Positions 21,286 through 28,233 of a stretch of 64,000 bases of DNA are shown piece by piece. The notes beneath the pieces are model-generated. The model was not told where the DNA came from and did no database searches. It worked only from the letters and a program-made list of their open reading frames with translations. The translations under genes were made by a program, and so were the position numbers. Every line of letters starts with the position of its first letter. Positions within the stretch are counted from its first letter, which is position 1. The stretch spans positions 124,001-188,000 of the forward strand of contig CAWFXW010000013.1 in NCBI GenBank assembly GCA_963819785.1. Reading direction: 5' to 3'. This DNA comes from Palsa-504 sp963819785 (GTDB lineage Bacteria > Actinomycetota > Actinomycetes > Streptosporangiales > Streptosporangiaceae).

Positions 21286-21375
21286 ATGCCAGGCCGCGCA
21301 GCCCGCGAACACGGCGACCACTCCGGTGTCGCCGCCTTGATGCTGCGTGCGTCCTGTCCTTCGTGTTGTTGCTGA
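21286..21375 (+). CDS. Cysteine-rich leader peptide (29 aa), probable attenuator uORF
   Basis: ATG 21286 opens MPGRAAREHGDHSGVAALML and ends RASCPSCCC then TGA, so four of the last six residues are Cys. Actinobacteria, notably mycobacteria, use polycysteine uORFs whose slow translation under cysteine limitation controls downstream sulfur genes. Here the next gene is cysteine-dioxygenase-like. A 7-bp inverted repeat begins at the stop codon. It is too short for standard gene calling. Confidence 0.7.
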   Translation: MPGRAAREHGDHSGVAALMLRASCPSCCC

Positions 21376-21400
21376 CAACGACTTTCAGCTGACCGTTGTC
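21374..21400 (+). promoter_or_regulatory. Hairpin after the Cys leader, candidate attenuator
   Basis: GACAACG (21374-21380) and CGTTGTC (21394-21400) are perfect arms around a 13-nt loop. The left arm overlaps the leader stop codon, so a ribosome stalled on the CCC codons would change folding. No T-run follows, so control by RBS accessibility or Rho is more likely than intrinsic termination. Confidence 0.5.
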
Positions 21401-21447
21401 GCCGCCGGGGCCCATCGCCGCCCATGACGCTCACGAAGGATGTTCCG

Positions 21448-21927
21448 TTGATCGCCGACATGTCTGTCGCTCCGGAGATCGCCAGGCTCGCCGAGGCCGT
21501 CCTGCTCGTCCCCGCGCAGGGTGCAAACGCCGCGGCACCGCCGGATCCGCACGCCGGGCACTCCCTGACGCTAGGCACCCTGGCCCGTCTGCTCCGGTCG
21601 ATCGCGGCCAGTCCCGAGCGCTGGTGGGGCCTGGTCCGCTTCGAGGCGGAGCGTTCGGTCCAGGTCACGGTGGAGGAGGGCGCGGCCTACCGGGCCTGGC
21701 TCGTGGTCCTGCCGCCCGGCGACGCCGGGCAGGCCTGCGACTGCGACGTGGCCACGATGATCGCCGGCGAGGCGACCGAGGGCGCGCCGGCCAGTGCGGT
21801 GCTGCGCCCGGGCCCGGTCCGCGTGCACGGCCAAGGCCCCGCCAGCGTGCACCGCTTGCACGGCCAGGGCGCGGGCTATTCGATCAGCCTTCACGCGCGT
21901 GCTCACCGGACCGCCATAAAGAAGTAA
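21448..21927 (+). CDS. Cysteine-dioxygenase-like cupin with altered metal motif
   Basis: The sequence MSVAPEIARLAEAVLL...RSIAASPERWWGLVRF...AAYRAWLVVLPPG follows the plan of actinobacterial cysteine dioxygenases. The late motif VRVHGQGPASVHRLHGQG matches the third-ligand (His) region. The usual HDHG pair of iron ligands is replaced by a Cys/Asp-rich stretch (QACDCDVATM), so classical activity is doubtful. It may bind a different metal or be a sensor. Start: TTG 21448 has AAGGA seven bases upstream; ATG 21424 and ATG 21460 are alternatives. Placement behind a Cys-rich leader supports a cysteine-related role. Confidence 0.6.
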   Translation: MIADMSVAPEIARLAEAVLLVPAQGANAAAPPDPHAGHSLTLGTLARLLRSIAASPERWWGLVRFEAERSVQVTVEEGAAYRAWLVVLPPGDAGQACDCDVATMIAGEATEGAPASAVLRPGPVRVHGQGPASVHRLHGQGAGYSISLHARAHRTAIKK

Positions 21928-21932
21928 TAGGC

Positions 21933-21947
21933 TGAACGGGCCGTGGT
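21933..21947 (+). repeat. Family A dispersed repeat, copy 3
   Basis: TGAACGGGCCGTGGT: the 14-mer core is exact and the first base differs. It lies between the dioxygenase-like gene and the ABC operon. Confidence 0.75.
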
Positions 21948-21971
21948 GGCACTTTCCGGACGGTGCCACCA
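21944..21971 (+). terminator. Hairpin before the ABC operon
   Basis: TGGTGGCAC / GTGCCACCA, 9-bp perfect arms with a 10-nt loop. The left arm is built from the end of the Family A repeat. No T-tail. It ends at the purine-rich ribosome-binding site (AGAGAGGA) of the ATPase gene, so it could be a terminator or a translational control. Confidence 0.5.
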
Positions 21972-21986
21972 GAGAGGACTCATCCG

Positions 21987-22946
21987 ATGATTGAGGTACG
22001 GGGGCTCGTCAAGCAGTACGGCGCCAAGATCGCCGTGAACGACCTGTCATTCGATGTGGAGCCGGGCCACGTGACCGGCTTCCTCGGCCCGAACGGCGCG
22101 GGTAAGACCACCACCATGCGGCTGATTCTCGGCCTGGACTACCCCGACGCCGGCACGGTCATGATCGACGGCAAGCAGTACGCGGGGCTGGCTTATCCGA
22201 TGCGCGAGGTGGGCGCGCTGCTCGACGCCAAGGCGGTCCACGGCGGGCGGTCGGCCTACAACCACCTGCTCTGCCTGGCCCAGACCAACAACCTGCCCAG
22301 GCGCCGGGTGGGCGAGGTCCTGGAACTGGTCGGGCTGAGCGAGGTGGCGCGCAAGCGCACCAAGGGCTTCTCGCTCGGCATGGGACAGCGGCTCGGCATC
22401 GCCGCGACCCTGCTCGGCGACCCGGCCGTGCTCATGTTCGACGAGCCGGTCAACGGGCTGGACCCCGAGGGGATCTTGTGGATCCGGAACCTGATGAAGG
22501 CCCTGGCCGCCGAAGGCCGGACGGTGTTCGTCTCCAGTCATCTGATGTCGGAGATGGAGAACACCGCCGACCACCTGATCGTGATCGGCCGCGGCCGCCT
22601 GCTCGCCGACTGCACGATGGAGGAGTTCATCGCGCGCAGCTCGGGTCAGACCGTCCGGGTGCGCACCCCGCAGGCCGACCTGCTGGCCAAGGCGGTGTCC
22701 GAAGCCAGACCCGAAAGCACCACGACCGCGAAGACCGAGGCGGACGGGTCGCTGACCGTGCACGGGCTCACCGCGGCCGAGGTCGGCGACCTCGCGTTCG
22801 AGCACGGCGTCCGGCTGCACGAGCTGACCGTGGTCCGGGCCTCGCTTGAGACCGCGTTCATGGAGCTGACCGCCGACAGCGTGGAGTACCGGGCCGGAGA
22901 GAGCCCGGCGGAACAACCCGTCCCGGTCAGCGAAGGGGTGATCTGA
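21987..22946 (+). CDS. ABC transporter ATP-binding protein
   Basis: 319 residues from ATG 21987 (MIEVRGLVKQYG), with AGAGAGGA about nine bases upstream. Walker A GPNGAGKTT is near residue 38, the signature is FSLGMGQRLG, Walker B is VLMFDEPVNGLDPEG, and the H-loop is FVSSHLMSE. The C-terminal extension after residue 220 is typical of DrrA/Bcr-type exporter ATPases for drugs or peptides. It pairs with the permease that starts 2 nt later. No substrate clue in the neighbourhood. Confidence 0.93.
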   Translation: MIEVRGLVKQYGAKIAVNDLSFDVEPGHVTGFLGPNGAGKTTTMRLILGLDYPDAGTVMIDGKQYAGLAYPMREVGALLDAKAVHGGRSAYNHLLCLAQTNNLPRRRVGEVLELVGLSEVARKRTKGFSLGMGQRLGIAATLLGDPAVLMFDEPVNGLDPEGILWIRNLMKALAAEGRTVFVSSHLMSEMENTADHLIVIGRGRLLADCTMEEFIARSSGQTVRVRTPQADLLAKAVSEARPESTTTAKTEADGSLTVHGLTAAEVGDLAFEHGVRLHELTVVRASLETAFMELTADSVEYRAGESPAEQPVPVSEGVI

Positions 22947-22947
22947 G

Positions 22948-23790
22948 ATGACCGCCACCACCCAGTCCCAGCCGACCCTGACCGCGCTGCCGCCCTCCTC
23001 CGGCCGGGCCGGCTTCGGCGGCACGCTGGCGTCGGAGTTCACCAAGATCCGTTCTGTCCGGTCCACTTACTGGACGCTGCTCGTCCTGCTGGTGGTCAGC
23101 GTCGGGATCGGCGCGGCCATCAGCGCCGGGACGGCGGCCAACTGGTCGCACATGGCCCCGCAGGACCGGGCCACCTTCGACCCGACCCAGGCCAGCGTGG
23201 CGGGCCTGTTCTACCTGGGCCAGCTGGTCATCGTGGTCCTCGGCGCCATGACGCTCACCGCCGAGTACTCCACCGGGATGATCCGCACCTCGCTGACCGC
23301 GATGCCCAGGCGGGCCGTGATGTACGCGGCCAAGGCGACCGTCTTCGCCGTCGTCGCCCTGGTGGTCACGTTCGTCGCCGCCGTCATCTCGTTCTTCCTG
23401 GGCCAGGTGCTGCTGGGCAGCACGCACGACACCGCTACCTTGTCCCAGCCGAACGTGCTGCGTGCCGTGGTCGGCAGCGCGCTGTACGTGACCCTCTGCG
23501 GCCTGTTCGCGTTCGCGATCGGTGCCATCCTGCGGCACACCGCGGGCACGATCACGGCGGTGATCGGCGTGCTGTTCGTGATCCCCATCCTGGTCCACCT
23601 GCTGCCGCAGAGCTGGTACCAGGATGTGGAACGATGGCTGCCGGACGCCGCGGGCCGGGCCCTGTCGGTCACGGTCGGGCCGTCGCCGGACCACCTGTTC
23701 TCGGCCTGGCCCCAGTTCGGGGTATTCGCCGTCTACACCGCGGTCCTGCTGGTTATCGGCGCCGTCCTGTTCCGTAAGCGAGACGCGTAA
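22948..23790 (+). CDS. ABC transporter permease (ABC-2 type)
   Basis: 280 residues. A cytoplasmic N-terminus containing SEFTKIRSVRSTYWTLL leads into about six membrane segments (YWTLLVLLVVSVGIGAAI, AGLFYLGQLVIVVLGAMTL, AVVALVVTFVAAVISFFL, LYVTLCGLFAFAIGAIL, ITAVIGVLFVIPILVHLL, and the last FGVFAVYTAVLLVIGAVLF). The EYSTGMIRTSL motif after helix 2 is typical of this family. Coupled to the ATPase gene. Its 3' end overlaps map by 38 bp in convergent orientation. Confidence 0.92.
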   Translation: MTATTQSQPTLTALPPSSGRAGFGGTLASEFTKIRSVRSTYWTLLVLLVVSVGIGAAISAGTAANWSHMAPQDRATFDPTQASVAGLFYLGQLVIVVLGAMTLTAEYSTGMIRTSLTAMPRRAVMYAAKATVFAVVALVVTFVAAVISFFLGQVLLGSTHDTATLSQPNVLRAVVGSALYVTLCGLFAFAIGAILRHTAGTITAVIGVLFVIPILVHLLPQSWYQDVERWLPDAAGRALSVTVGPSPDHLFSAWPQFGVFAVYTAVLLVIGAVLFRKRDA

Positions 23791-24646
23791 TCACCCATAA
23801 CGGCAGGGTGAGGATCTCGTGGCCGTCCTCGGTGACCAGGATGGTGTGCTCGAACTGCGCCGTGCGCTTGCGGTCCTTGGTCACCGCCGTCCAGCCGTCC
23901 GGCCAGACGTCGTAGTCGATCGTGCCCAGGGTGAGCATGGGCTCGATGGTGAACGTCATCCCGGGTTCCATGATCACGTCGCTGTGCGGGTCGTCGTAGT
24001 GCGGCACGATCAGGCCCGAGTGGAACGTCCGGCCGATCCCGTGCCCGGTGAAGTCTCGCACTACCCCGTAGCCGAACCGTCTGGCGTACGACTCGATCAC
24101 CCGGCCGATGGCGTTCAGCGGGCGGCCGGGCGCCACCGCCCGGATGCCGCGCATCATCGCCTCGTGCGTCCGCTCCACCAGCAGCCGCGACTCCTCGTCC
24201 ACGTTTCCGGCCAGGAACGTGGCGTTGGTGTCCCCGTGCACGCCGCCGATATACGCGGTGATGTCAATGTTGACGATGTTGCCGTCGTTGATCAACGTGT
24301 CGTCGGGGATCCCGTGGCAGATCACCTCGTTCAGCGAGGTGCACAGCGACTTGGGGTAGCCGCGGTACCCGAGCGTGCTGGGGTATGCGCCGTGGCTGAC
24401 CAGGAAGTCGTGACCGACCTGGTCCAGGTAATCGGTCGTGACGCCGGGCGTCACGGCCGCGCCCACCGCCTCCAGCGCCTGGGCGGCCAGCTTGCCCGCG
24501 ACCCGCATCCGCTCGATGATCTCGGGCGTCTTGACGTCCTGCTCCCCGGTCCTCGGGTGCTTGCGGCCCACGTACTCCGGCCGCTGGATGTCCGCGGGAA
24601 CCTGGCGGGTGGGTGAAAGCCGGCCCGGATGAAGCACTGTCGCCAT
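23753..24646 (-). CDS. map: Methionine aminopeptidase, type I
   Basis: Removes N-terminal Met from new proteins. All metal and catalytic residues are visible in order: His in ICHGIPDD, the two Asp in NIDITAYIGGVHGDTNA, His in GHGIGRTFH, Glu in FTIEPML, and Glu in QFEHTIL. The 297 residues include an N-terminal extension of about 40 residues with RPEYVGRK, as in other actinobacterial MAPs. The last 15 or so residues (WVITRLAYGTGRRR) extend past the usual end into the oppositely oriented ABC permease gene. Confidence 0.95.
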   Translation of the reverse strand: MATVLHPGRLSPTRQVPADIQRPEYVGRKHPRTGEQDVKTPEIIERMRVAGKLAAQALEAVGAAVTPGVTTDYLDQVGHDFLVSHGAYPSTLGYRGYPKSLCTSLNEVICHGIPDDTLINDGNIVNIDITAYIGGVHGDTNATFLAGNVDEESRLLVERTHEAMMRGIRAVAPGRPLNAIGRVIESYARRFGYGVVRDFTGHGIGRTFHSGLIVPHYDDPHSDVIMEPGMTFTIEPMLTLGTIDYDVWPDGWTAVTKDRKRTAQFEHTILVTEDGHEILTLPLWVITRLAYGTGRRR

Positions 24647-24666
24647 GCTTTGCGAGTCTAGTTGCC

Positions 24667-24837
24667 ATGGACAACGAGAAGCGATGGTGGTACAGCCTCA
24701 AGACGCACACCGTCGAGGACGACGACGGGCCCACCCCGGGTAAGGACCGGCTTGGCCCCTTCGCCACGAGAGAAGAGGCCGCCCGCGCGCTGGAAACCGT
24801 CCAGCGCAGAAACCAGGAATGGGACGCGCAGGACTAG
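24667..24837 (+). CDS. Small SPOR-like protein (56 aa)
   Basis: MDNEKRWWYSLKTHTVEDDDG then RLGPFATREEAARALETVQRRNQEW. The LGPFATREEAARAL segment is the SPOR-repeat hallmark. Short proteins like this are commonly found beside map in actinomycetes. No signal peptide, so peptidoglycan binding is unproven. It is divergent from map and directly upstream of the YbjQ-like pair. Confidence 0.75.
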   Translation: MDNEKRWWYSLKTHTVEDDDGPTPGKDRLGPFATREEAARALETVQRRNQEWDAQD

Positions 24838-24846
24838 GCTGGAGGG

Positions 24847-25785
24847 GTGAGCGAAAAGCTGCCTCCCGTCGCCGAAGCCCGGATGCAGGAAATCCGGCGC
24901 AGCGGCACCTGGGGCTCGGCGTTGACCTCCGACGAGTTCGCCGCGATCCGCAGCGTCGGCTTCGAGCCGGTCGGCCAGGTGCTCGGCGCTGCCGTCTACA
25001 ACATCGGCTACACCGGCGGTTACAACTGCCCGGGCGCCTGGGGGTCCTGGGGCTACGGGGTCCCGGCCCGGACGACGACCCAGGTCTCCAGCCAGGGCGG
25101 ATTCGGGTCGTTCGCCCCGCTGGTCAAGGCCATGTACGACGCGCGGCACAAGGCCCTCGACCGGATGACCACCGAGTGCGACGAACTCGGCGGGCACGGC
25201 GTGGTCGGCGTGCGGCTGAGCATCGGCGGGTTCCCGGCCGGCGGCCTGGAGTTCAAGGCCATCGGCACGGCCATCCGCGCCCCCGGCGTGCCTCCCATGG
25301 CCAACTGGAACAAGGACCACGCGGGCCGCCCCCGAACACCCTTCACCTCAGACCTGTCCGGCCAGGATTTCGCCAAGCTGATCATGAAGGGCTGGGTGCC
25401 CGCGGGCCTGGCCCTCGGCATCTCGATCGGTTCCCGGCACGACGACTGGCTGACCGTCGGCCAGACCCGCTGGGGATCGGGGAACGCCGAGGTCACCGGC
25501 TACACCGAACTGGTCAACGACGCCCGCCACGACGCCCGGCAGCAGCTGCAACGCGACGTCCTGCGGCTCGGCGGCGAGGGCGTGGTGATCGCCGACATGG
25601 ACATGCGGGTGCGGGAACGGGAATGCCCGGCCATGGAAGGCCGCCGCGACCACATCGTGGAGGCCACCACCATCGGCACCGCGATCGCCCGGTTCACGCA
25701 CGCGGAGCAGCAGCACAGCCGCCCGACCCTCGCCATCATGTCGCTCGACCCGCAGCGCCGCCAGGCGGCGCGCATCCGCATATAG
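24847..25785 (+). CDS. Tandem YbjQ-like (heavy-metal-binding-type) protein 1
   Basis: 312 residues with two copies of one domain, at about 20-150 and 160-285. Both begin with an S/T-x-x-S/T-S-D start (ALTSDEF, PFTSDLSGQDF), then a G-rich segment, a helix with YDARHKALDRM / NDARHDARQQL, and a closing IGTAI strand. This is the YbjQ/UPF0145-type pentameric fold. The first copy contains a Tyr/Gly-rich insert (YNIGYTGGYNCPGAWGSWGYG). Function unknown. GTG start at 24847, 10 nt after the SPOR-like gene; the next gene is a paralogue. Confidence 0.8.
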   Translation: MSEKLPPVAEARMQEIRRSGTWGSALTSDEFAAIRSVGFEPVGQVLGAAVYNIGYTGGYNCPGAWGSWGYGVPARTTTQVSSQGGFGSFAPLVKAMYDARHKALDRMTTECDELGGHGVVGVRLSIGGFPAGGLEFKAIGTAIRAPGVPPMANWNKDHAGRPRTPFTSDLSGQDFAKLIMKGWVPAGLALGISIGSRHDDWLTVGQTRWGSGNAEVTGYTELVNDARHDARQQLQRDVLRLGGEGVVIADMDMRVRERECPAMEGRRDHIVEATTIGTAIARFTHAEQQHSRPTLAIMSLDPQRRQAARIRI

Positions 25786-25794
25786 GAGACACCC

Positions 25795-26646
25795 ATGACC
25801 GACCAGGGCAACATCGCAACCGAGCTGGATGCCGCCGGGGTCCCGCAGGATGCCATGAAACGCCTGGCCGAGCTGCAGCCGGGACGGGCTGGCTCGATCT
25901 TCACCTCCGACCTGTCGGTCAACGAGTTCCTGCTCGTCCGGGAGGTCGGCTTCCGGCCGCTCGGCCTGGTCCTGGGCAGCTCCATCTACCACGTCGGGCT
26001 GCAGGTCGGCCGGTGGGGCCGCAACCAGGAGCTCGACGTGCTGTCCCAGGCCATGTACCACGCGCGGGAACTGGCCATGACCCGGATGGAGGCCGAGGCC
26101 GACGCGCTGCACGCCGACGGAATCGTCGGCGTCCGGCTGGACGTGGAGATGAAGGAGTTCGGCGCCGACATCGCCGAGTTCATCGCGGTCGGCACGGCGG
26201 TCAAGGCCGAGGAGGGCGCCGGCGGCGGCGGTGTGGACAACTGGCGCAACAACAAGAACCAGCCGTTCACCTCGGACCTGTCCGGCCAGGACTTCTGGAC
26301 GCTGATCCGGGCCGGCTACGCGCCGCTTGGCATGGTCATGGGGACGTGCGTGTACCACATCGCGCACCAGAAGCTCGGCGCCAAGATGGGCAATATCGGC
26401 CGGAACGTGGAGATCGAGCAGTTCACCCAGGCCCTCTACGACGCTCGTGAGCTGGCCATGAGCCGGATGCAGGCCGAGGCCGAGGAACTGCACGCGGAGG
26501 GCATCGTGGGCGTCCAGTTGCGCCAGCACAGCCACACCTGGGGCTCGCACACCACCGAGTTCTTCGCCATCGGCACCGCCGTGCGCCCGCTGCGGCCTGA
26601 CCACATCATCGAGCGCCCGACCATGGTCCTGACCCTGGACGCGTAA
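25795..26646 (+). CDS. Tandem YbjQ-like protein 2
   Basis: 283 residues with two domain copies more alike than in its neighbour: FTSDLSVNEFLLVREVGFRP and FTSDLSGQDFWTLIRAGYAP, then YHARELAMTRMEAEADALHADGIVGVRLD and YDARELAMSRMQAEAEELHAEGIVGVQL. ATG 25795 has GGAGA (25786-25790) just upstream. The pair arose by domain duplication followed by gene duplication. Homologues are often annotated as heavy-metal binding, but no Cys/His cluster is obvious. Confidence 0.8.
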   Translation: MTDQGNIATELDAAGVPQDAMKRLAELQPGRAGSIFTSDLSVNEFLLVREVGFRPLGLVLGSSIYHVGLQVGRWGRNQELDVLSQAMYHARELAMTRMEAEADALHADGIVGVRLDVEMKEFGADIAEFIAVGTAVKAEEGAGGGGVDNWRNNKNQPFTSDLSGQDFWTLIRAGYAPLGMVMGTCVYHIAHQKLGAKMGNIGRNVEIEQFTQALYDARELAMSRMQAEAEELHAEGIVGVQLRQHSHTWGSHTTEFFAIGTAVRPLRPDHIIERPTMVLTLDA

Positions 26647-26672
26647 CCCTGCGACGCCGGACCGCGTGACCT

Positions 26673-27323
26673 CTACGACGCTGGCCCGCTCACCACGTCC
26701 AGCAGGTGCGCCACCCGGTCCTTGAGCCCGCGCACGCCCGGGCGGTACCGCTGGTAGCCCGGCGTGCCCGGCCGCCCGGCCCCGCCGAAGTCCCCGTCCC
26801 GCCCCAGCTCGCCGCACGCCGCGCTGATCAGGTGCTGGGCCGCCCCGAACGACATCATCGCGGGCACATCCGGCCCGGGCGCGAGCGTCATCGCCTCGTG
26901 CGCCAGCGCGTCGAGCTCCGGGTCGCCCTGGTCGAGCGCGAAGATCGTGGCCCCGTCCCGCCGCGCGTCGCTGACCCGCTCGAGCAGCGGGACCGGCGCG
27001 GTGGCGGGCGTGATCACGAACACCGTCTCGCCCCGCCGGGCCGCCTCCAGTCGCTCCAAGCCGACCCGCAGGTGCGGCGGCGCGCCCTCGGGAACCTCCC
27101 AGCGCACCAGCGTGGGCATCATCTCGGGGATCCCGGACAGGCGGCTTTCCTCGTCCATGTGCGCGGTGAGATGCCAGGGTTCCTCGGCGGGCGTGCCGAC
27201 CAGCAGCAGCCCTCCCGGAGTCCGGGTCGCCTTCCGCAGCCCGCGCGCGAAGGCGCGGGTCCGGTCGAGCCATCCCGTGGGGGCCAGTAGCGCACGGAGA
27301 GTGGCCACCTGATTCGCGTCCAC
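26673..27323 (-). CDS. Hypothetical protein, actinobacterial
   Basis: 216 residues from GTG 27323 (VDANQVATLRALLAPTGWLDRTRAF). Recognisable parts are HLTAHMDEESRLSGIPEMMPTLVRW and a C-terminal tail with GRPGTPGYQRYRPGVRGLKDRV. No catalytic motif that I can name. It is divergent from the F420:NADP oxidoreductase gene. Related proteins appear to sit beside npdG in other actinomycetes, so a link to F420 metabolism is possible but unproven. Confidence 0.75.
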   Translation of the reverse strand: MDANQVATLRALLAPTGWLDRTRAFARGLRKATRTPGGLLLVGTPAEEPWHLTAHMDEESRLSGIPEMMPTLVRWEVPEGAPPHLRVGLERLEAARRGETVFVITPATAPVPLLERVSDARRDGATIFALDQGDPELDALAHEAMTLAPGPDVPAMMSFGAAQHLISAACGELGRDGDFGGAGRPGTPGYQRYRPGVRGLKDRVAHLLDVVSGPAS

Positions 27324-27438
27324 GTACCTATGGTGCCTCCTGAAGGTACTTGTGCGCAGCCATATCGGCACGGACAGTGTTGTGTCCTGAAAAAGGGCCG
27401 CGTGACGTGCGGAACCACGGGTCTGGCAATATCGAGGC

Positions 27439-28107
27439 ATGACTGAGCGCGAAACCCCGTCGGTCGACGGGCTGGTCATCGGCATCCTCGGCGGTACCGG
27501 CGACCAGGGCCGCGGCCTGGCCTTCCGGTTCGCGCGGGCCGGGCACCCGGTGATCATCGGTTCCCGCAGCGAGGAACGGGCCCGGTCCGTGGCCAGCCTG
27601 CTCGGCCACCACGTCCAGGGCATGGCCAACCGCGACGCGGCCCGGGAGGCCAGCGTGGTGATCGCCGCGGTTCCCTTCGAGGGCCACGGTGACCTGCTCG
27701 CCTCGCTCACCCCCGAACTGGCCGGGAAGATCGTGGTCGACTGCGTGAACCCGCTCGGCTTCGACGAGCGCGGCGCCTACCCCCTGCCCGTCCCCGAGGG
27801 CAGCGCCGCCGAGCAGGCCGCCGCGCTGCTCCCGGACAGCCGGGTGGTCGCGGCGTTCCACCACGTGTCGGCGGTCCTGCTGCTCGATCCGGAGGTGGAG
27901 AGCATGGACCTGGACGTGCTGGTGCTCGGCGATAACCGCGCCTCCACCGACCTGGTGCAGGCCCTGGCCGCGAGGATCCCCGGCGTGCGCGGGGTCTACG
28001 CGGGGCGCCTGCGCAACTGCGCCCAGATCGAGGCTCTCACGGCCAACCTGGTCTCCATCAACCGCCGCTACAAGGCGCACGCCGGAATCCGGATCACCGA
28101 CATTTAA
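27439..28107 (+). CDS. npdG: F420H2:NADP oxidoreductase
   Basis: Transfers hydride between NADPH and coenzyme F420. The 222 residues contain the Rossmann motif IGILGGTGDQGRGLA, the NADP-selecting GSRSEERARS, AAVPFEGHG, DCVNPLGFDERG and the C-terminal LRNCAQIEALTANLVSINRRYK. With the two LLM-family enzymes in this window (30906, 40121) it shows that the organism uses F420. ATG 27439 gives the family's usual N-terminal length. Confidence 0.92.
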   Translation: MTERETPSVDGLVIGILGGTGDQGRGLAFRFARAGHPVIIGSRSEERARSVASLLGHHVQGMANRDAAREASVVIAAVPFEGHGDLLASLTPELAGKIVVDCVNPLGFDERGAYPLPVPEGSAAEQAAALLPDSRVVAAFHHVSAVLLLDPEVESMDLDVLVLGDNRASTDLVQALAARIPGVRGVYAGRLRNCAQIEALTANLVSINRRYKAHAGIRITDI

Positions 28108-28118
28108 CCCCTTTCTAC

Positions 28119-28133
28119 CGAACGGGCCGTGGT
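28119..28133 (+). repeat. Family A dispersed repeat, copy 4
   Basis: Exact CGAACGGGCCGTGGT preceded by CCTTTCTAC, closely matching the flank of copy 1. It starts 12 nt after the npdG stop. Confidence 0.75.
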
Positions 28134-28233
28134 GCCCGCTCCCCGGACTCCCGCGCGCGCCCGGTTCGGGCGCAACCCGATAAAATGGACGCCAGCCGCA
28201 GTCAAGCCCGGGTGTTCACGGCGAAGGAAGACG

